Assembly: GCF_000968535.2 (NCBI RefSeq)
Contig: NC_016112.1
Coordinates: forward strand, 2,046,001-2,110,000
DNA from: Methylotuvimicrobium alcaliphilum 20Z
Lineage (GTDB): Bacteria; Pseudomonadota; Gammaproteobacteria; Methylococcales; Methylomonadaceae
DNA: 64,000 bases
Reading direction: 5' to 3'
Of this stretch, positions 8,507-15,634 are shown in pieces. The position numbers and the translations under genes were made by a program. Under the pieces are notes generated by a model that saw only the letters and a list, made by a program, of their open reading frames with translations, was not told the DNA's origin and ran no database searches. Each line of letters begins with the position of its first letter. Position 1 is the first letter of the stretch.

Positions 8507-9643
8507 GTGAATTTTCGAGCATGGAAAATGACTGATCTTTCTCTTTTTTGGCATTCCGAAAGCATCGAAGAAGAGCTAGAACTGAAACGCCGGCAAATTA
8601 TTGCCGGACGGTTTAAGTTAATTTGCCCTTTAGGGGAAGGTGGTTTTGGTCAAGTCTGGAGAGTTAAGGACCTTTGGCTAAACAATGAAGTCGCTTTGAA
8701 AATTAGCCAAGATGATCTTACCAGAGAAACCCTCCTTCTCCGAAAACTTCCAAAAAATCAATATGTTTCTATTTTTGATTATGTCAAAGACGATGTTTTG
8801 CAAATAGCCGCATATTCAATGGAAATTCTTGACTCGCCATGGGCTACCTTGGAGAGATTTTATGAAAACAGAATTGAGCCAAATCTCAACAATGGAAATT
8901 TTGCACAACCACTAAGATTAACTCTTCATATTGCAATTGATATTTTGATGGCATTACAGGTGCTACATGGTCAAAGGTATGGGAGGCAGGATCGTTGGTG
9001 TCATGCCGATATAAAACCGCAAAACTTGTATATCAATGAAACAGCGGCCGCAAACGCCATTACTTATTGCTGGAACAAAGATTTCATTCGAATTGCAAAG
9101 GTAGGTGACCTGGGACTGGCAAGAGAATCAGGTTCACGGTTATCTGGTGGTACGTACAACTATATGGCACCCGAGCAGAATGGAACTAGAAACGTATCGG
9201 CAGCTACTGATATATTTGCCGTCGGACAAACAATAGCTGCACTTATTTGTGGTAGCCCATTTGATGAAAATGATCTTGCACACGTTAACCGAATGAGTCA
9301 TCAACTCAGAACTCAGATTGATAGCGACTATTTGACTAGAAGACTACTTCAACCGTTACGCAGAATGACGCTCCGAGCACCAATCCAGAGAGCAAACTCT
9401 GATTATGCAATAAGAATGTTACGTGGCGTCGTTGAATCCGAAGATGATTGGCACATTATTGGTTTGTTTGAATGTACCAGATTCACGATCAATGAAGCAG
9501 CTGAAGCCTTGTTTCTGCAATTAGCACCGAAGCGCAATTGGACGAATAGAACCTGCGAGAGAATTGAAGAAATGAAAATGCTAGTGCGGAACGCTCGGCG
9601 GAGGGGGCTTCTTATTCTGGACGGACATACTTATAGGTTGTAA
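8507..9643 (+). CDS. Cassette 4: eukaryotic-type Ser/Thr protein kinase
   Basis: A 378-residue protein from GTG at 8507, or 371 from the ATG at 8528; the start is uncertain. The kinase fold is clear: glycine loop GEGGFGQVW, lysine in VALKIS, catalytic loop HADIKPQN (HAD in place of HRD), DLGLA in place of DFG, and the MAPEQ activation-segment motif. After the kinase domain (about 35-290) comes a roughly 90-residue C-terminal helical tail with no recognised domain. No transmembrane segment, so it should be cytosolic. Kinases occur in several phage-defence systems, so a defence or signalling role is possible. No clear attC separates it from the next small gene, so they may share one cassette. 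Confidence 0.85.
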   Translation: MNFRAWKMTDLSLFWHSESIEEELELKRRQIIAGRFKLICPLGEGGFGQVWRVKDLWLNNEVALKISQDDLTRETLLLRKLPKNQYVSIFDYVKDDVLQIAAYSMEILDSPWATLERFYENRIEPNLNNGNFAQPLRLTLHIAIDILMALQVLHGQRYGRQDRWCHADIKPQNLYINETAAANAITYCWNKDFIRIAKVGDLGLARESGSRLSGGTYNYMAPEQNGTRNVSAATDIFAVGQTIAALICGSPFDENDLAHVNRMSHQLRTQIDSDYLTRRLLQPLRRMTLRAPIQRANSDYAIRMLRGVVESEDDWHIIGLFECTRFTINEAAEALFLQLAPKRNWTNRTCERIEEMKMLVRNARRRGLLILDGHTYRL

Positions 9644-9694
9644 AAAATCCGAACCTGTTATCTTTTTCAAATTAGCCAAAGGCCGAGATATTAA

Positions 9695-9943
9695 ATGAAA
9701 AAAACATATAACATTACACTGAATGTAACAATTGACGTAAAAAAAGGCGACGACGGTCGAAACATTCCCTGGGTATCTTTAAAAGGCTGGCGTCACGGAG
9801 TCGTTTCTAAATCAAATCGCTTTATAGATTCAGAGCCAATAGTACGGATGACAGATGAAAACATGAAATACATCGGGACTCACGTCTTTGAGGCAGCAAA
9901 GCAAATGTACTACGATGACTCCGATTTTCATGAAGAATGCTAA
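9695..9943 (+). CDS. Small hypothetical protein, possibly in the kinase cassette
   Basis: An 82-residue soluble protein, beginning KTYNITLNVTIDVKK, with an acidic C-terminus (YYDDSDFHEEC). No family recognised. The gene starts 51 bases after the kinase stop, without an intervening attC palindrome, and its stop (taa) overlaps a GCTAAC box. It may be a partner of the kinase, but only adjacency supports that. Confidence 0.6.
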   Translation: MKKTYNITLNVTIDVKKGDDGRNIPWVSLKGWRHGVVSKSNRFIDSEPIVRMTDENMKYIGTHVFEAAKQMYYDDSDFHEEC

Positions 9944-9993
9944 CGAAATGAATGGGGCCAGGCTCGGTTTAATCCTGCATACCAGCGTTACCG
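9939..9993 (+). repeat. Possible degenerate attC
   Basis: GCTAAC (9939-9944) and GTTACCG (9987-9993) flank weakly complementary arms (AACG/CGTT, CCAGG/CCTG). The site is in the right place after a cassette gene but is short and poorly paired; it may be decayed or not an attC. Confidence 0.3.
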
Positions 9994-10170
9994 AGGGCAA
10001 CCTTCGCCCGGCGGCTTGGTTTTGCAGCGCTCAACTTCCTCCAGCGCGCGAGAGAAATCAGCGCCTGGGAACTCCCGAGATAAAATTTCTTTCGCGTTGT
10101 TGTGGTGGTACGAACTACAGTCGTACCACGCCAGAGAGAAAAGAAGTTCTTTCAGTGTGTCTGGTGTCAT
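9988..10170 (-). CDS. Cassette-encoded small hypothetical protein in reverse orientation
   Basis: A 60-residue protein beginning TPDTLKELLFSLAWYD, with an acidic/basic middle. The ATG at 10170 has TGGAGA seven bases upstream, a good ribosome-binding site. It runs against the direction of the array, so it cannot be expressed from Pc and would need its own promoter. Reverse-oriented cassette genes are known, often with self-contained expression. No family recognised. Confidence 0.5.
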   Translation of the reverse strand: MTPDTLKELLFSLAWYDCSSYHHNNAKEILSREFPGADFSRALEEVERCKTKPPGEGCPR

Positions 10171-10191
10171 TTTCAGTCTCCAGAAAACATG

Positions 10192-10252
10192 GCCTAACAC
10201 GGTGCTCCACCGGACGCCGCGAATAGCGGCGCCGGTGAGCCGGGCGTTAGGT
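10192..10252 (+). repeat. attC site, canonical
   Basis: GCCTAAC (10192-10198) and GTTAGGT (10246-10252) match RYYYAAC and GTTRRRY perfectly. The 61-bp site has arms GGTGCTCCACCGG and CCGGTGAGCC plus a GCCGC/GCGGC stem. Confidence 0.92.
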
Positions 10253-10283
10253 TGCGCAGCAGATCATCAATAGGAGGAGTTGC

Positions 10284-10685
10284 ATGTTTGGATTATTTGG
10301 CAAGGGCAGCGGCATAAAGCAGGCCGAAGCCAACTTGAAGAGCGAATTCGGGCTTACCCTCGACAAGACTCCACACAAGGAGTCCATAGTTGAGAACTTT
10401 GAAAGAATGAGTAAGGAAGGGCAACTCAGCCCTGAGGCACAAACGGCCCTTCTTTATCGCCTTGTCATCATGAACTATCTTGGTGCCTGCAAGATCATGC
10501 GCGATAACGGCAAGAATACTGATCCGTCGGATCTTGTTTGGCTCACTCAGCTTTCAGGTGGCTCGATAGATTGGTCAGAGAGGGCGCGTGATCATGTTGC
10601 CCTGGAGGCGCTAACCAGTCAGCTGAACATGAATATCTTCCGATTCTTTGAGTCATTCGGAATTCATCGTGGGAGCGGAAGATAA
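10284..10685 (+). CDS. Cassette-encoded hypothetical protein
   Basis: A 133-residue predicted soluble, mainly helical protein starting MFGLFGKGSGIKQAEANL. The ribosome-binding site TAGGAGGAG is strong, seven bases before the ATG. The stop TAA overlaps the ATG of a second small reading frame (TAAATG), suggesting a two-gene cassette with coupled translation. No domain recognised. Confidence 0.65.
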   Translation: MFGLFGKGSGIKQAEANLKSEFGLTLDKTPHKESIVENFERMSKEGQLSPEAQTALLYRLVIMNYLGACKIMRDNGKNTDPSDLVWLTQLSGGSIDWSERARDHVALEALTSQLNMNIFRFFESFGIHRGSGR

Positions 10686-10924
10686 ATGAAAAAAAGCGAT
10701 TCACGTTTGCGTGCGATTTATGCGGTTCAAAATATCAGCATGGGCCTCATCGCTATGAGGGGCATAAGCTGCAGCGGTACGGAATGATGGTTTGTGATTC
10801 GTTCTGGAAATCCAAGTGGGATGGCTGGGCGCCGCATTACGAGAGCCGCATTATCGAAAGCGCAGAGTCCAAAGGGCTAAAGTTGCCGCCGAGAAATGAG
10901 AACGGGCTGCTGCCACGAGAATGA
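10686..10924 (+). pseudogene. Small Cys-rich cassette gene broken at an A7 tract (or slippage-expressed)
   Basis: After the ATG at 10686 there are seven A residues. With an eighth A the frame would read K-K-K-R-F-T-F-A-C-D-L-C-G-S-K-Y and continue to the stop at 10922-10924, about 80 residues. As written, the ATG frame closes early, while the coding-like frame (10682-10924) has no normal start until the ATG at 10784. The putative protein has CDLC and a later MVCDSFW, suggesting a small zinc-binding protein, and ends LPPRNENGLLPRE. A sequencing error, a real frameshift or transcriptional slippage would all fit. Confidence 0.5.
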
Positions 10925-10936
10925 ACGCGCGACCTA

Positions 10937-11028
10937 ACCTAACGCTCAAGCGGACAAGCCGCCCGCTAAGCGTTTCGGTTGGTTAAAGTTCTTCGCTAGG
11001 CGGCTTGCCGCTTAGCTCTACGTTGGTC
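10937..11028 (+). repeat. attC site before the toxin-antitoxin cassette
   Basis: ACCTAAC (10937-10943; a second copy begins at 10932) and GTTGGTC (11022-11028) bound arms GCTCAAGCGGACAAGCCGCC and GGCGGCTTGCCGCTTAGC. The 92-bp site is clearly palindromic; the right box deviates slightly from consensus. Confidence 0.85.
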
Positions 11029-11033
11029 GCATG

Positions 11034-11063
11034 ATGACAAAATGCACACATTCGTGCTATACT
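11034..11063 (+). promoter_or_regulatory. Cassette-internal promoter of the toxin-antitoxin pair
   Basis: ATGACA (11034-11039) and TATACT (11058-11063) are spaced by 18 bases. The ATG of the toxin gene is only 7 bases after the -10, so transcription would begin at or next to the start codon and the mRNA may be leaderless. Toxin-antitoxin cassettes usually carry their own promoter. Confidence 0.55.
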
Positions 11064-11070
11064 CACGCCC

Positions 11071-11349
11071 ATGAAGATCTACAATTGGAATTCAAATAAG
11101 AATCAGGAGCTTATACTTGAAAGGGCCGTTTCTTTTGAGGAGGCGATCTTTCATATTGAGCATGGTGGTCAATTAGATGATATTGTCCATCCCAACGCTT
11201 CTGATTACCCCAATCAACGGATTTTCGTCATTTGCATCAAGGAGTACGTTTACCTTGTCCCGTATGTGGAAAGCGAAGATGAGGTGTTTTTGAAAGCCAT
11301 CATTCCCAGTAGAAAATTTACCAAGTTATATCTTGGAGGTAGATCATGA
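11071..11349 (+). CDS. BrnT-like toxin of a type II toxin-antitoxin system
   Basis: A 92-residue protein with the BrnT pattern: an N-terminal strand IYNWNSNKN, the helix SFEEAIFHI, a central strand pair (RIFVICIKEYVYLVPYV) and a C-terminal basic segment IIPSRKFTKLYL. BrnT toxins are RelE-fold ribonucleases that inhibit translation and are neutralised by the partner. The 3' end overlaps the downstream antitoxin by four bases (ATGA). In integrons such pairs stabilise cassette arrays against loss. Family name is from pattern recognition. Confidence 0.75.
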   Translation: MKIYNWNSNKNQELILERAVSFEEAIFHIEHGGQLDDIVHPNASDYPNQRIFVICIKEYVYLVPYVESEDEVFLKAIIPSRKFTKLYLGGRS

Positions 11350-11660
11350 GCAAGTCCAAGTTGTCGAAAGAAGAGAAGAAGTTGCTTGATGCTGTGGAGG
11401 CTGGTGAGTTTGAATCAGTTTTAACTGAGTCTCGCAAAGAGGAATTGGAGGCAATCGCCGGTAACACATTTAAGAAAGATAAAAGAATAAACATTCGAAT
11501 CTCTAACAGGGATTTGGCGGCCATCCAATCAAGGGCGTCAGAGGAAGGTATTCCGTACCAAACCTTTGTGTCGAGTATCATTCACAAATACATTTCTGGC
11601 TCCTTGCAAGATCTCACGGCTAACAAGCAAATGCAGCCGACGCATAAAATGCGCGGCTGA
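11346..11660 (+). CDS. BrnA/CopG-like antitoxin
   Basis: A 104-residue protein. Residues about 50-85 (KKDKRINIRISNRDLAAIQS, then EEGIPYQTFVSSIIHKY) form a ribbon-helix-helix DNA-binding domain; the N-terminal part is charged and helical. It overlaps the toxin gene by four bases, giving coupled translation, and should both neutralise the toxin and repress the operon. The last 15 or so codons run through the first arm of the following attC, so the C-terminus is partly encoded by the recombination site. Confidence 0.78.
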   Translation: MSKSKLSKEEKKLLDAVEAGEFESVLTESRKEELEAIAGNTFKKDKRINIRISNRDLAAIQSRASEEGIPYQTFVSSIIHKYISGSLQDLTANKQMQPTHKMRG

Positions 11661-11674
11661 TTTGGGCGTTAGAT
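11618..11674 (+). repeat. attC site after the toxin-antitoxin cassette
   Basis: GGCTAAC (11618-11624) and GTTAGAT (11668-11674) flank arms AAATGCAGCCG and CGGCTGATTT with an inner GCGC pair; 57 bp, canonical size. It overlaps the antitoxin 3' end. Confidence 0.9.
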
Positions 11675-11700
11675 CGGAAGAAATAGTAGAGGCCTTATGT

Positions 11701-11880
11701 ATGCCTAGAAGTAACAACATCTTCCACAACTTGGTCGTTTGTGAGGATGACTGCACAGAGCTGTTTTGCAATCTTCTATCCATTAAGGTCTTTAGAGATG
11801 CAGTCTTCGATCTATGCGGATGCGGTCACGTTAAAGCGCAAGCCTCCTCGGCTGATTTTTCTACACAGGCGTCGTCTTAA
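11701..11880 (+). pseudogene. Truncated last cassette gene
   Basis: A coding-like start (MPRSNNIFHNLVVCEDDCTELF, 27 bases after the last attC) continues plausibly to about residue 40 and then runs into unrelated sequence, stopping at 11880. The break adjoins a cytochrome gene fragment on the other strand. No attC follows. I read it as a cassette cut by deletion at the array edge; its original function cannot be told. Confidence 0.5.
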
Positions 11881-12193
11881 CGTGTCGTCACCGGACAGTC
11901 GGCGGTCGTGAAACAGTTTGTCGCCGAGTGCGACAATTTCAGGATTGAGATCGACGGTAAGCGGCAGCGGTTGCACCGGTTCACCCTTGAATTGATTGGC
12001 GGCGTCCCTGCTCCATGGATGTTTGGCGCGCTCTTCTGCGATCCAGGTTAGTAGTGTCGTTTTTTCGTCATGGTTCAACTTGCCGTTCCAATGCATCAGA
12101 AGGTATAGCGCCGGCGGCATGCTATTGTTGCGGATAACGCCTTCTAGCCGGGCCAACATCAACGGCGACAAGGGTTCCTTGCCGTTATAGCAG
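11879..12193 (-). pseudogene. Fragment of a haem-binding domain/cytochrome c peroxidase fusion gene
   Basis: About 105 codons read PLSPLMLARLEGVIRNNSMP, later HWNGKLNHDEKTTLLTWIAE and KLFHDRRLSGDDT. The first half is the end of a cytochrome haem-binding domain; the second is the start of a di-haem cytochrome c peroxidase/MauG domain, cut just before its first CxxCH. Both ends are missing. The 5' side meets the transposase-associated repeat at about 12193 and the 3' side meets the integron at about 11879. A remnant of deletion or rearrangement. Confidence 0.75.
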
Positions 12194-12221
12194 GGATCGG
12201 GGTCAGGGATCGGGGTCAGGT
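12190..12221. repeat. Short direct repeat upstream of the RAYT remnant
   Basis: The unit AGGGATCGGGGTC occurs twice in tandem. GGGGTCAGG motifs commonly accompany REP-associated tyrosine transposase genes. Confidence 0.6.
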
Positions 12222-12256
12222 CTATATTAGTAGTATTGTTTGCTATATCCTCTGTT

Positions 12257-12602
12257 CATGCCCAGACCCATTAGAATCGAATTTTCAGGCGCGTTCTATC
12301 ATGTGACCTCCCGTGGCGACCGCCGTGAAAACATCTATGAATATGATGAAGACAGGGTTCAATTCCTTGATGTTTTGAAGCGTGTTATCGAGGATTTTAA
12401 CTGGGTTTGTCATGCTTATTGTTTGATGACTAACCATTATCATTTGGTTATAGAAACGCCTGATGCCAATCTTTTGAAAGGTAAGCGGCAGTTAAACGGT
12501 GTATTTACGCAAACATCGAATCGCCGTCACGGCCGCTACAAAGCGATACTGGTTGATGCCGAAAGTTACCTTCTAGAACTGACGTGTTATGTAGTGTCCT
12601 AA
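12257..12602 (+). pseudogene. REP-associated tyrosine transposase (RAYT/IS200-like), internally deleted and truncated
   Basis: The N-terminus is typical (MPRPIRIEFSGAFYHVTSRG), with the HUH motif in NHYHLVIETP and QLNGVFTQ. Compared with intact relatives, the stretch between NRRHG and RYKAI lacks about eight residues and the protein stops directly after ELTCYVVS, where NPVRAG and another 50 or more residues should follow. The catalytic tyrosine region is gone or disturbed, so it is presumably dead. RAYTs mobilise REP palindromes; this remnant may relate to the palindromic repeats elsewhere, but no link is visible. Confidence 0.85.
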
Positions 12603-12615
12603 TGGGGGCGCAAGG

Positions 12616-13104
12616 TTATATTCTATCCTCAATTAATCGGTACGGCTTTTCTCCGTGCAAGCGGATTTGTCCAACACTCTGTTTGGCGCTTGATGCAAAA
12701 TAATCGCCGGAAGTAATACAAATGAGATCCTTGATCGGGCGGTTATAGAGATAAACCCAAGCGTTTAGTGTTTTACTTTTGCCAAGTCTGACCGGTTCGA
12801 TGGACCTCGCATATTCGTGGGGTCGCGGGTCGCGGATGGAGCACTGTTCGTAGCGGTCGAGTGTGGCTAGGATCATTTTCGGATGATCGATTCGGTATAT
12901 ATCGCCTAGCACACGGTCACTGGCTTTGTTGGATTTTACGACGCCCGGATATTCCCCAAGGTTAAATAATTTTCCCTGAAAATATCCGGCGCCAAGCCAG
13001 TCGGCGCGTTGACTTAGCCAACGCGACATGGAATGTACGTGATTTCTTCTCAAGGTTCCGTATACGAATAGATAGTTCGATTGGTGTTTGTCGATAGATT
13101 TCAT
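12616..13104 (-). CDS. Gamma-glutamylcyclotransferase-like (AIG2/GGCT fold) protein
   Basis: A 162-residue protein with the fold's substrate loop at the start (YLFVYGTLRRNHVHS), ADWLGAGYFQGKLF, and the general acid/base Glu in LDRYEQCS. Members remove gamma-glutamyl groups as 5-oxoproline or rearrange gamma-glutamylamines; the exact substrate cannot be told. Its ATG overlaps the stop of a small membrane-protein gene upstream (ATGA), so the two are translationally coupled. Confidence 0.85.
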   Translation of the reverse strand: MKSIDKHQSNYLFVYGTLRRNHVHSMSRWLSQRADWLGAGYFQGKLFNLGEYPGVVKSNKASDRVLGDIYRIDHPKMILATLDRYEQCSIRDPRPHEYARSIEPVRLGKSKTLNAWVYLYNRPIKDLICITSGDYFASSAKQSVGQIRLHGEKPYRLIEDRI

Positions 13105-13277
13105 TTTTTTCGGCTGTCGTTCGAATGGTACATTCTGTCGATTGCGTCTTTAAACCAGCGAGGCAAAAAAATTACGATAAATAAGCCGATGATAGCGGCG
13201 ATCGGTATCGGGCCGATTTCAAGTATCGCCAAAAAAATCATTAACAAAGCGTATTTCAAGCGTATGAAAAAATTCAT
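13101..13277 (-). CDS. Small single-span membrane protein, coupled to the cyclotransferase gene
   Basis: A 58-residue frame starts MNFFIRLKYALLMIFLAILE and has a long hydrophobic stretch (residues about 10-38) followed by LPRWFKDAIDRMYHSN. Its TGA overlaps the ATG of the downstream gene by four bases. The hydrophobic core with a positively charged N-terminus and amphipathic C-terminus looks like a real inner-membrane miniprotein. No ribosome-binding site is obvious and no family is recognised. Confidence 0.6.
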   Translation of the reverse strand: MNFFIRLKYALLMIFLAILEIGPIPIAAIIGLFIVIFLPRWFKDAIDRMYHSNDSRKK

Positions 13278-13346
13278 GGCATCGTCTGTTAGTTTTGTTA
13301 ATGCAAGTTAATCGTAATGAATTTCCTCGCCGGGAAAAGCGAATTT

Positions 13347-14033
13347 CTATTTTTGAAAATGGTGAGTAGGGCAGTGATCCTTGCGCAAGCTAATAATCGG
13401 CCAATTCGATTGCTCCGCATAGGCTTTGAGTTTTTCGTCGGGGTCGACCGCAACCGGGTTTTGCACTCGATTCAACAAAGGCAAGTCGTTGTGCGAATCG
13501 CTGTAAAACCAACTGTTTGCAAGCGTTTCTTCCGAGGATGTCAGCCAGTCTTCCAGTAAAGCTACCTTGCCGGCTTGAAAGCAAGGCGTGCCGCTGAAAT
13601 TGCCGGTATATCGGCCGTCTATGAATTCCGGGGTCGTCGCCAACAAGTGTTCGATACCGTAAAGCTTGACGATCGGCTCGGTGACGAAGCGATTGGTTGC
13701 GGTAATCACCATCAATGTATCGCCTTTGGCTTTGTGTTTGTCAATTAAAGCTTGAGCCGGTTTGAGCATTAACGGTTTAATGATTTCTTCGATAAATTGT
13801 TCGCGCCATTCAAACAGTTGCCTAGGAGCATGCTCAGATAAGGGTTTTAGTGAAAAGTTAAGAAATTCCACGATATCCAGGCAGCCTTGTTTGTAATCGT
13901 CATAAAATTTGGCATTGGCCGCTTCATATTGGGCTTTGTCGACAATGCCTCGGTCGACTAAAAATTGCCCCCATAAATAATCGCTGTCATCGGCGATTAA
14001 GGTGTTATCTAAATCGAAGATCGCTAAACTCAC
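13347..14033 (-). CDS. HAD-IB family phosphatase (SerB/CicA-like)
   Basis: A 228-residue HAD phosphatase of subfamily IB. Motif I is AIFDLDNTLI (nucleophile Asp), motif II VITATNRF, the lysine of motif III lies around AGKVALLEDWL, and motif IV is YSDSHNDLPLL. The helical cap between motifs I and II is typical of phosphoserine-phosphatase relatives. The substrate cannot be fixed from sequence. It is divergent from rppH across a 250-base AT-rich gap that should hold both promoters. Confidence 0.9.
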   Translation of the reverse strand: MSLAIFDLDNTLIADDSDYLWGQFLVDRGIVDKAQYEAANAKFYDDYKQGCLDIVEFLNFSLKPLSEHAPRQLFEWREQFIEEIIKPLMLKPAQALIDKHKAKGDTLMVITATNRFVTEPIVKLYGIEHLLATTPEFIDGRYTGNFSGTPCFQAGKVALLEDWLTSSEETLANSWFYSDSHNDLPLLNRVQNPVAVDPDEKLKAYAEQSNWPIISLRKDHCPTHHFQK

Positions 14034-14285
14034 TGCTGTAACCTATTGAAAAGTTTTAAAGGGCATCGCGCTATAGCCTTGTTGATTGTTTTGTGGAACA
14101 ATATCGCAATATTTTAAATCCCTGGTTCACTGGGCCATTCTATCACTTAGAAAAATGACGCTGTAGTTCTCTCCGAATTTTTGTTTTTGCCCACTAAGGT
14201 CGAAAAAAGGGTTCGTTAGCGATTTACAGTTTATCCTTTCAGTAGAGAAGGCGTGGGCATCAGGCTTATATTGACAGGTTTTAAC

Positions 14286-14822
14286 ATGATTGACTCAAAA
14301 GGATACCGACCCAATGTCGGCATCATCCTTTGCAATGACGAGGGTCGCGTGTTTTGGGCTAAGCGTACGGGCGCTAATTCATGGCAGTTTCCGCAAGGAG
14401 GCATCAATGAAGGCGAGGACCCGGAGCAGGCGATGTATCGAGAGTTGTGGGAGGAGACGGGTTTGCGTTCCGAACACGTTCAGCTATTGGGCAGGACTCG
14501 ATATTGGTTACGCTATCAATTGCCGGAACGTTACATGCGCAAAAACTCGTGGCCGTTATGCATAGGGCAAAAACAAATTTGGTTTATACTTCGTTTATTA
14601 ACGCAAGATACTGACGTGCGCTTCGATTGCGGGGCCAAACCTGAATTCGACGGTTGGCGTTGGGTCGATTATTGGGAGCCGCTCAAGGATGTCGTATATT
14701 TCAAACGTAAAGTTTATCGCAGAGCAATGTCCGAGTTAGGCGAGATTTTGTTGGCCGATTCGGTGCCGGTCAAGGCTGACGGCTTCTTAGCTAAGAAATG
14801 GCAGCAACATAAAGCTCGGTAA
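14286..14822 (+). CDS. rppH: RNA pyrophosphohydrolase
   Basis: A 178-residue Nudix hydrolase that converts 5'-triphosphate RNA ends to monophosphates and so starts mRNA decay. The start [18 protein letters not shown] is diagnostic of RppH. The Nudix box [20 protein letters not shown] continues into TGL, with the Glu cluster that binds metal. The ATG at 14286 fits the family N-terminus; an in-frame upstream start at 14253 would add 11 unusual residues. It converges with the ilvD-argA-cpdA operon, with only one base between stop codons. Confidence 0.96.
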   Translation: MIDSKGYRPNVGIILCNDEGRVFWAKRTGANSWQFPQGGINEGEDPEQAMYRELWEETGLRSEHVQLLGRTRYWLRYQLPERYMRKNSWPLCIGQKQIWFILRLLTQDTDVRFDCGAKPEFDGWRWVDYWEPLKDVVYFKRKVYRRAMSELGEILLADSVPVKADGFLAKKWQQHKAR

Positions 14823-14823
14823 T

Positions 14824-15624
14824 TTAATATTCCGTACAGCTCCGATCGATTTCTTGCAAGATGCCCGGCAGGCGCTGAACTTGGGTGGTGATCCGGCCGT
14901 CCGGATGCAACTCAATGGTACGATAGCCCGGCATCAGGTCGTCTAACGTAAATCGCGAGCATAGCGGTTTGAATTGGAAGCAAGTCGATGGCGTCCCCAA
15001 TATTCTTAGCAAGTTCAAGTATATATCCATTTCTTGATGAATATGCCCGGTCGTGATGCCCCTTATTTGCGGATAGCGGCTCGAAATCTCTAAAAACTCG
15101 TCGCTGTTTTTGATGATCATCGTGTCCATCCAGCTACTTCGAGTCGGCACGCAGTGGTGATGAACCGCAATCAACGTAAAAAGATTCGGTTTTTTTTCTA
15201 GCGCATCTTCAATAAACCTCAATTCGTTTTCACTGAGGCTACCCTCGGCTTTCCCGGGTATCTGGCTATTCAGGCAAAGCACTTGCCAATGCTCGAATTC
15301 GATATGTTTCTTACAGCTGATGTTGTCTTGGTTTAGCCATTGCTGCATTAAGGCATAATCGTCGTGATTGCCCGGAAGGCATAGTGTGTCAATTGCTAAT
15401 GTGTGTAGTCGACCGAAAATTCTTTGATAAGCTTCAGAGCAGGGGTCCTGAGTTAAATCGCCGGTAACTAATATCAAATCGTAATGCGTGTTCGTTTGCC
15501 GTACATGTTGCAATACGGCCTCGAAATAAAATTCGGTGTCGACTCCTAGCATTTTTTCGCCGGGGCTCGGAAGAATATGCAGGTCGGTTAATTGTAATAG
15601 CGATAACGTGCCTTGAGTGCTCAT
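14824..15624 (-). CDS. cpdA: 3',5'-cyclic AMP phosphodiesterase
   Basis: A 266-residue calcineurin-like metallophosphoesterase. Metal-binding motifs follow the family order: QLTDLHI, LVTGDLTQD, CLPGNHDD, AVHHHCVP and TTGHIHQ. CpdA hydrolyses cAMP to AMP in the cytoplasm and tunes CRP signalling. Its start lies ten bases after the argA stop, so it is probably the last gene of an ilvD-argA-cpdA transcript, an unusual partnership with amino-acid synthesis. Confidence 0.93.
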   Translation of the reverse strand: MSTQGTLSLLQLTDLHILPSPGEKMLGVDTEFYFEAVLQHVRQTNTHYDLILVTGDLTQDPCSEAYQRIFGRLHTLAIDTLCLPGNHDDYALMQQWLNQDNISCKKHIEFEHWQVLCLNSQIPGKAEGSLSENELRFIEDALEKKPNLFTLIAVHHHCVPTRSSWMDTMIIKNSDEFLEISSRYPQIRGITTGHIHQEMDIYLNLLRILGTPSTCFQFKPLCSRFTLDDLMPGYRTIELHPDGRITTQVQRLPGILQEIDRSCTEY

Positions 15625-15634
15625 GGATATTAAT

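Larger units (their letters stand above)
3996..11880. mobile_element. Chromosomal (sedentary) integron with cassette array
   Basis: An intI-type integrase gene on the minus strand is divergent from a plus-strand series of small promoter-poor genes. Several are separated by imperfect palindromes bounded by RYYYAAC-like and GTTRRRY-like boxes, the signature of attC recombination sites. A Pc-like promoter and an attI-like core lie between integrase and first cassette. About eight cassettes are recognisable. The distal edge is a truncated cassette abutting a cytochrome c peroxidase fragment. Individual attC boundaries are approximate by a few bases. Confidence 0.9.

Noticed and set aside
9939-9993. 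A full attC between the 82-residue gene and the reverse-oriented gene
   Set aside because: The boxes are present but the arms pair poorly and the site is short; kept only as a low-confidence feature.
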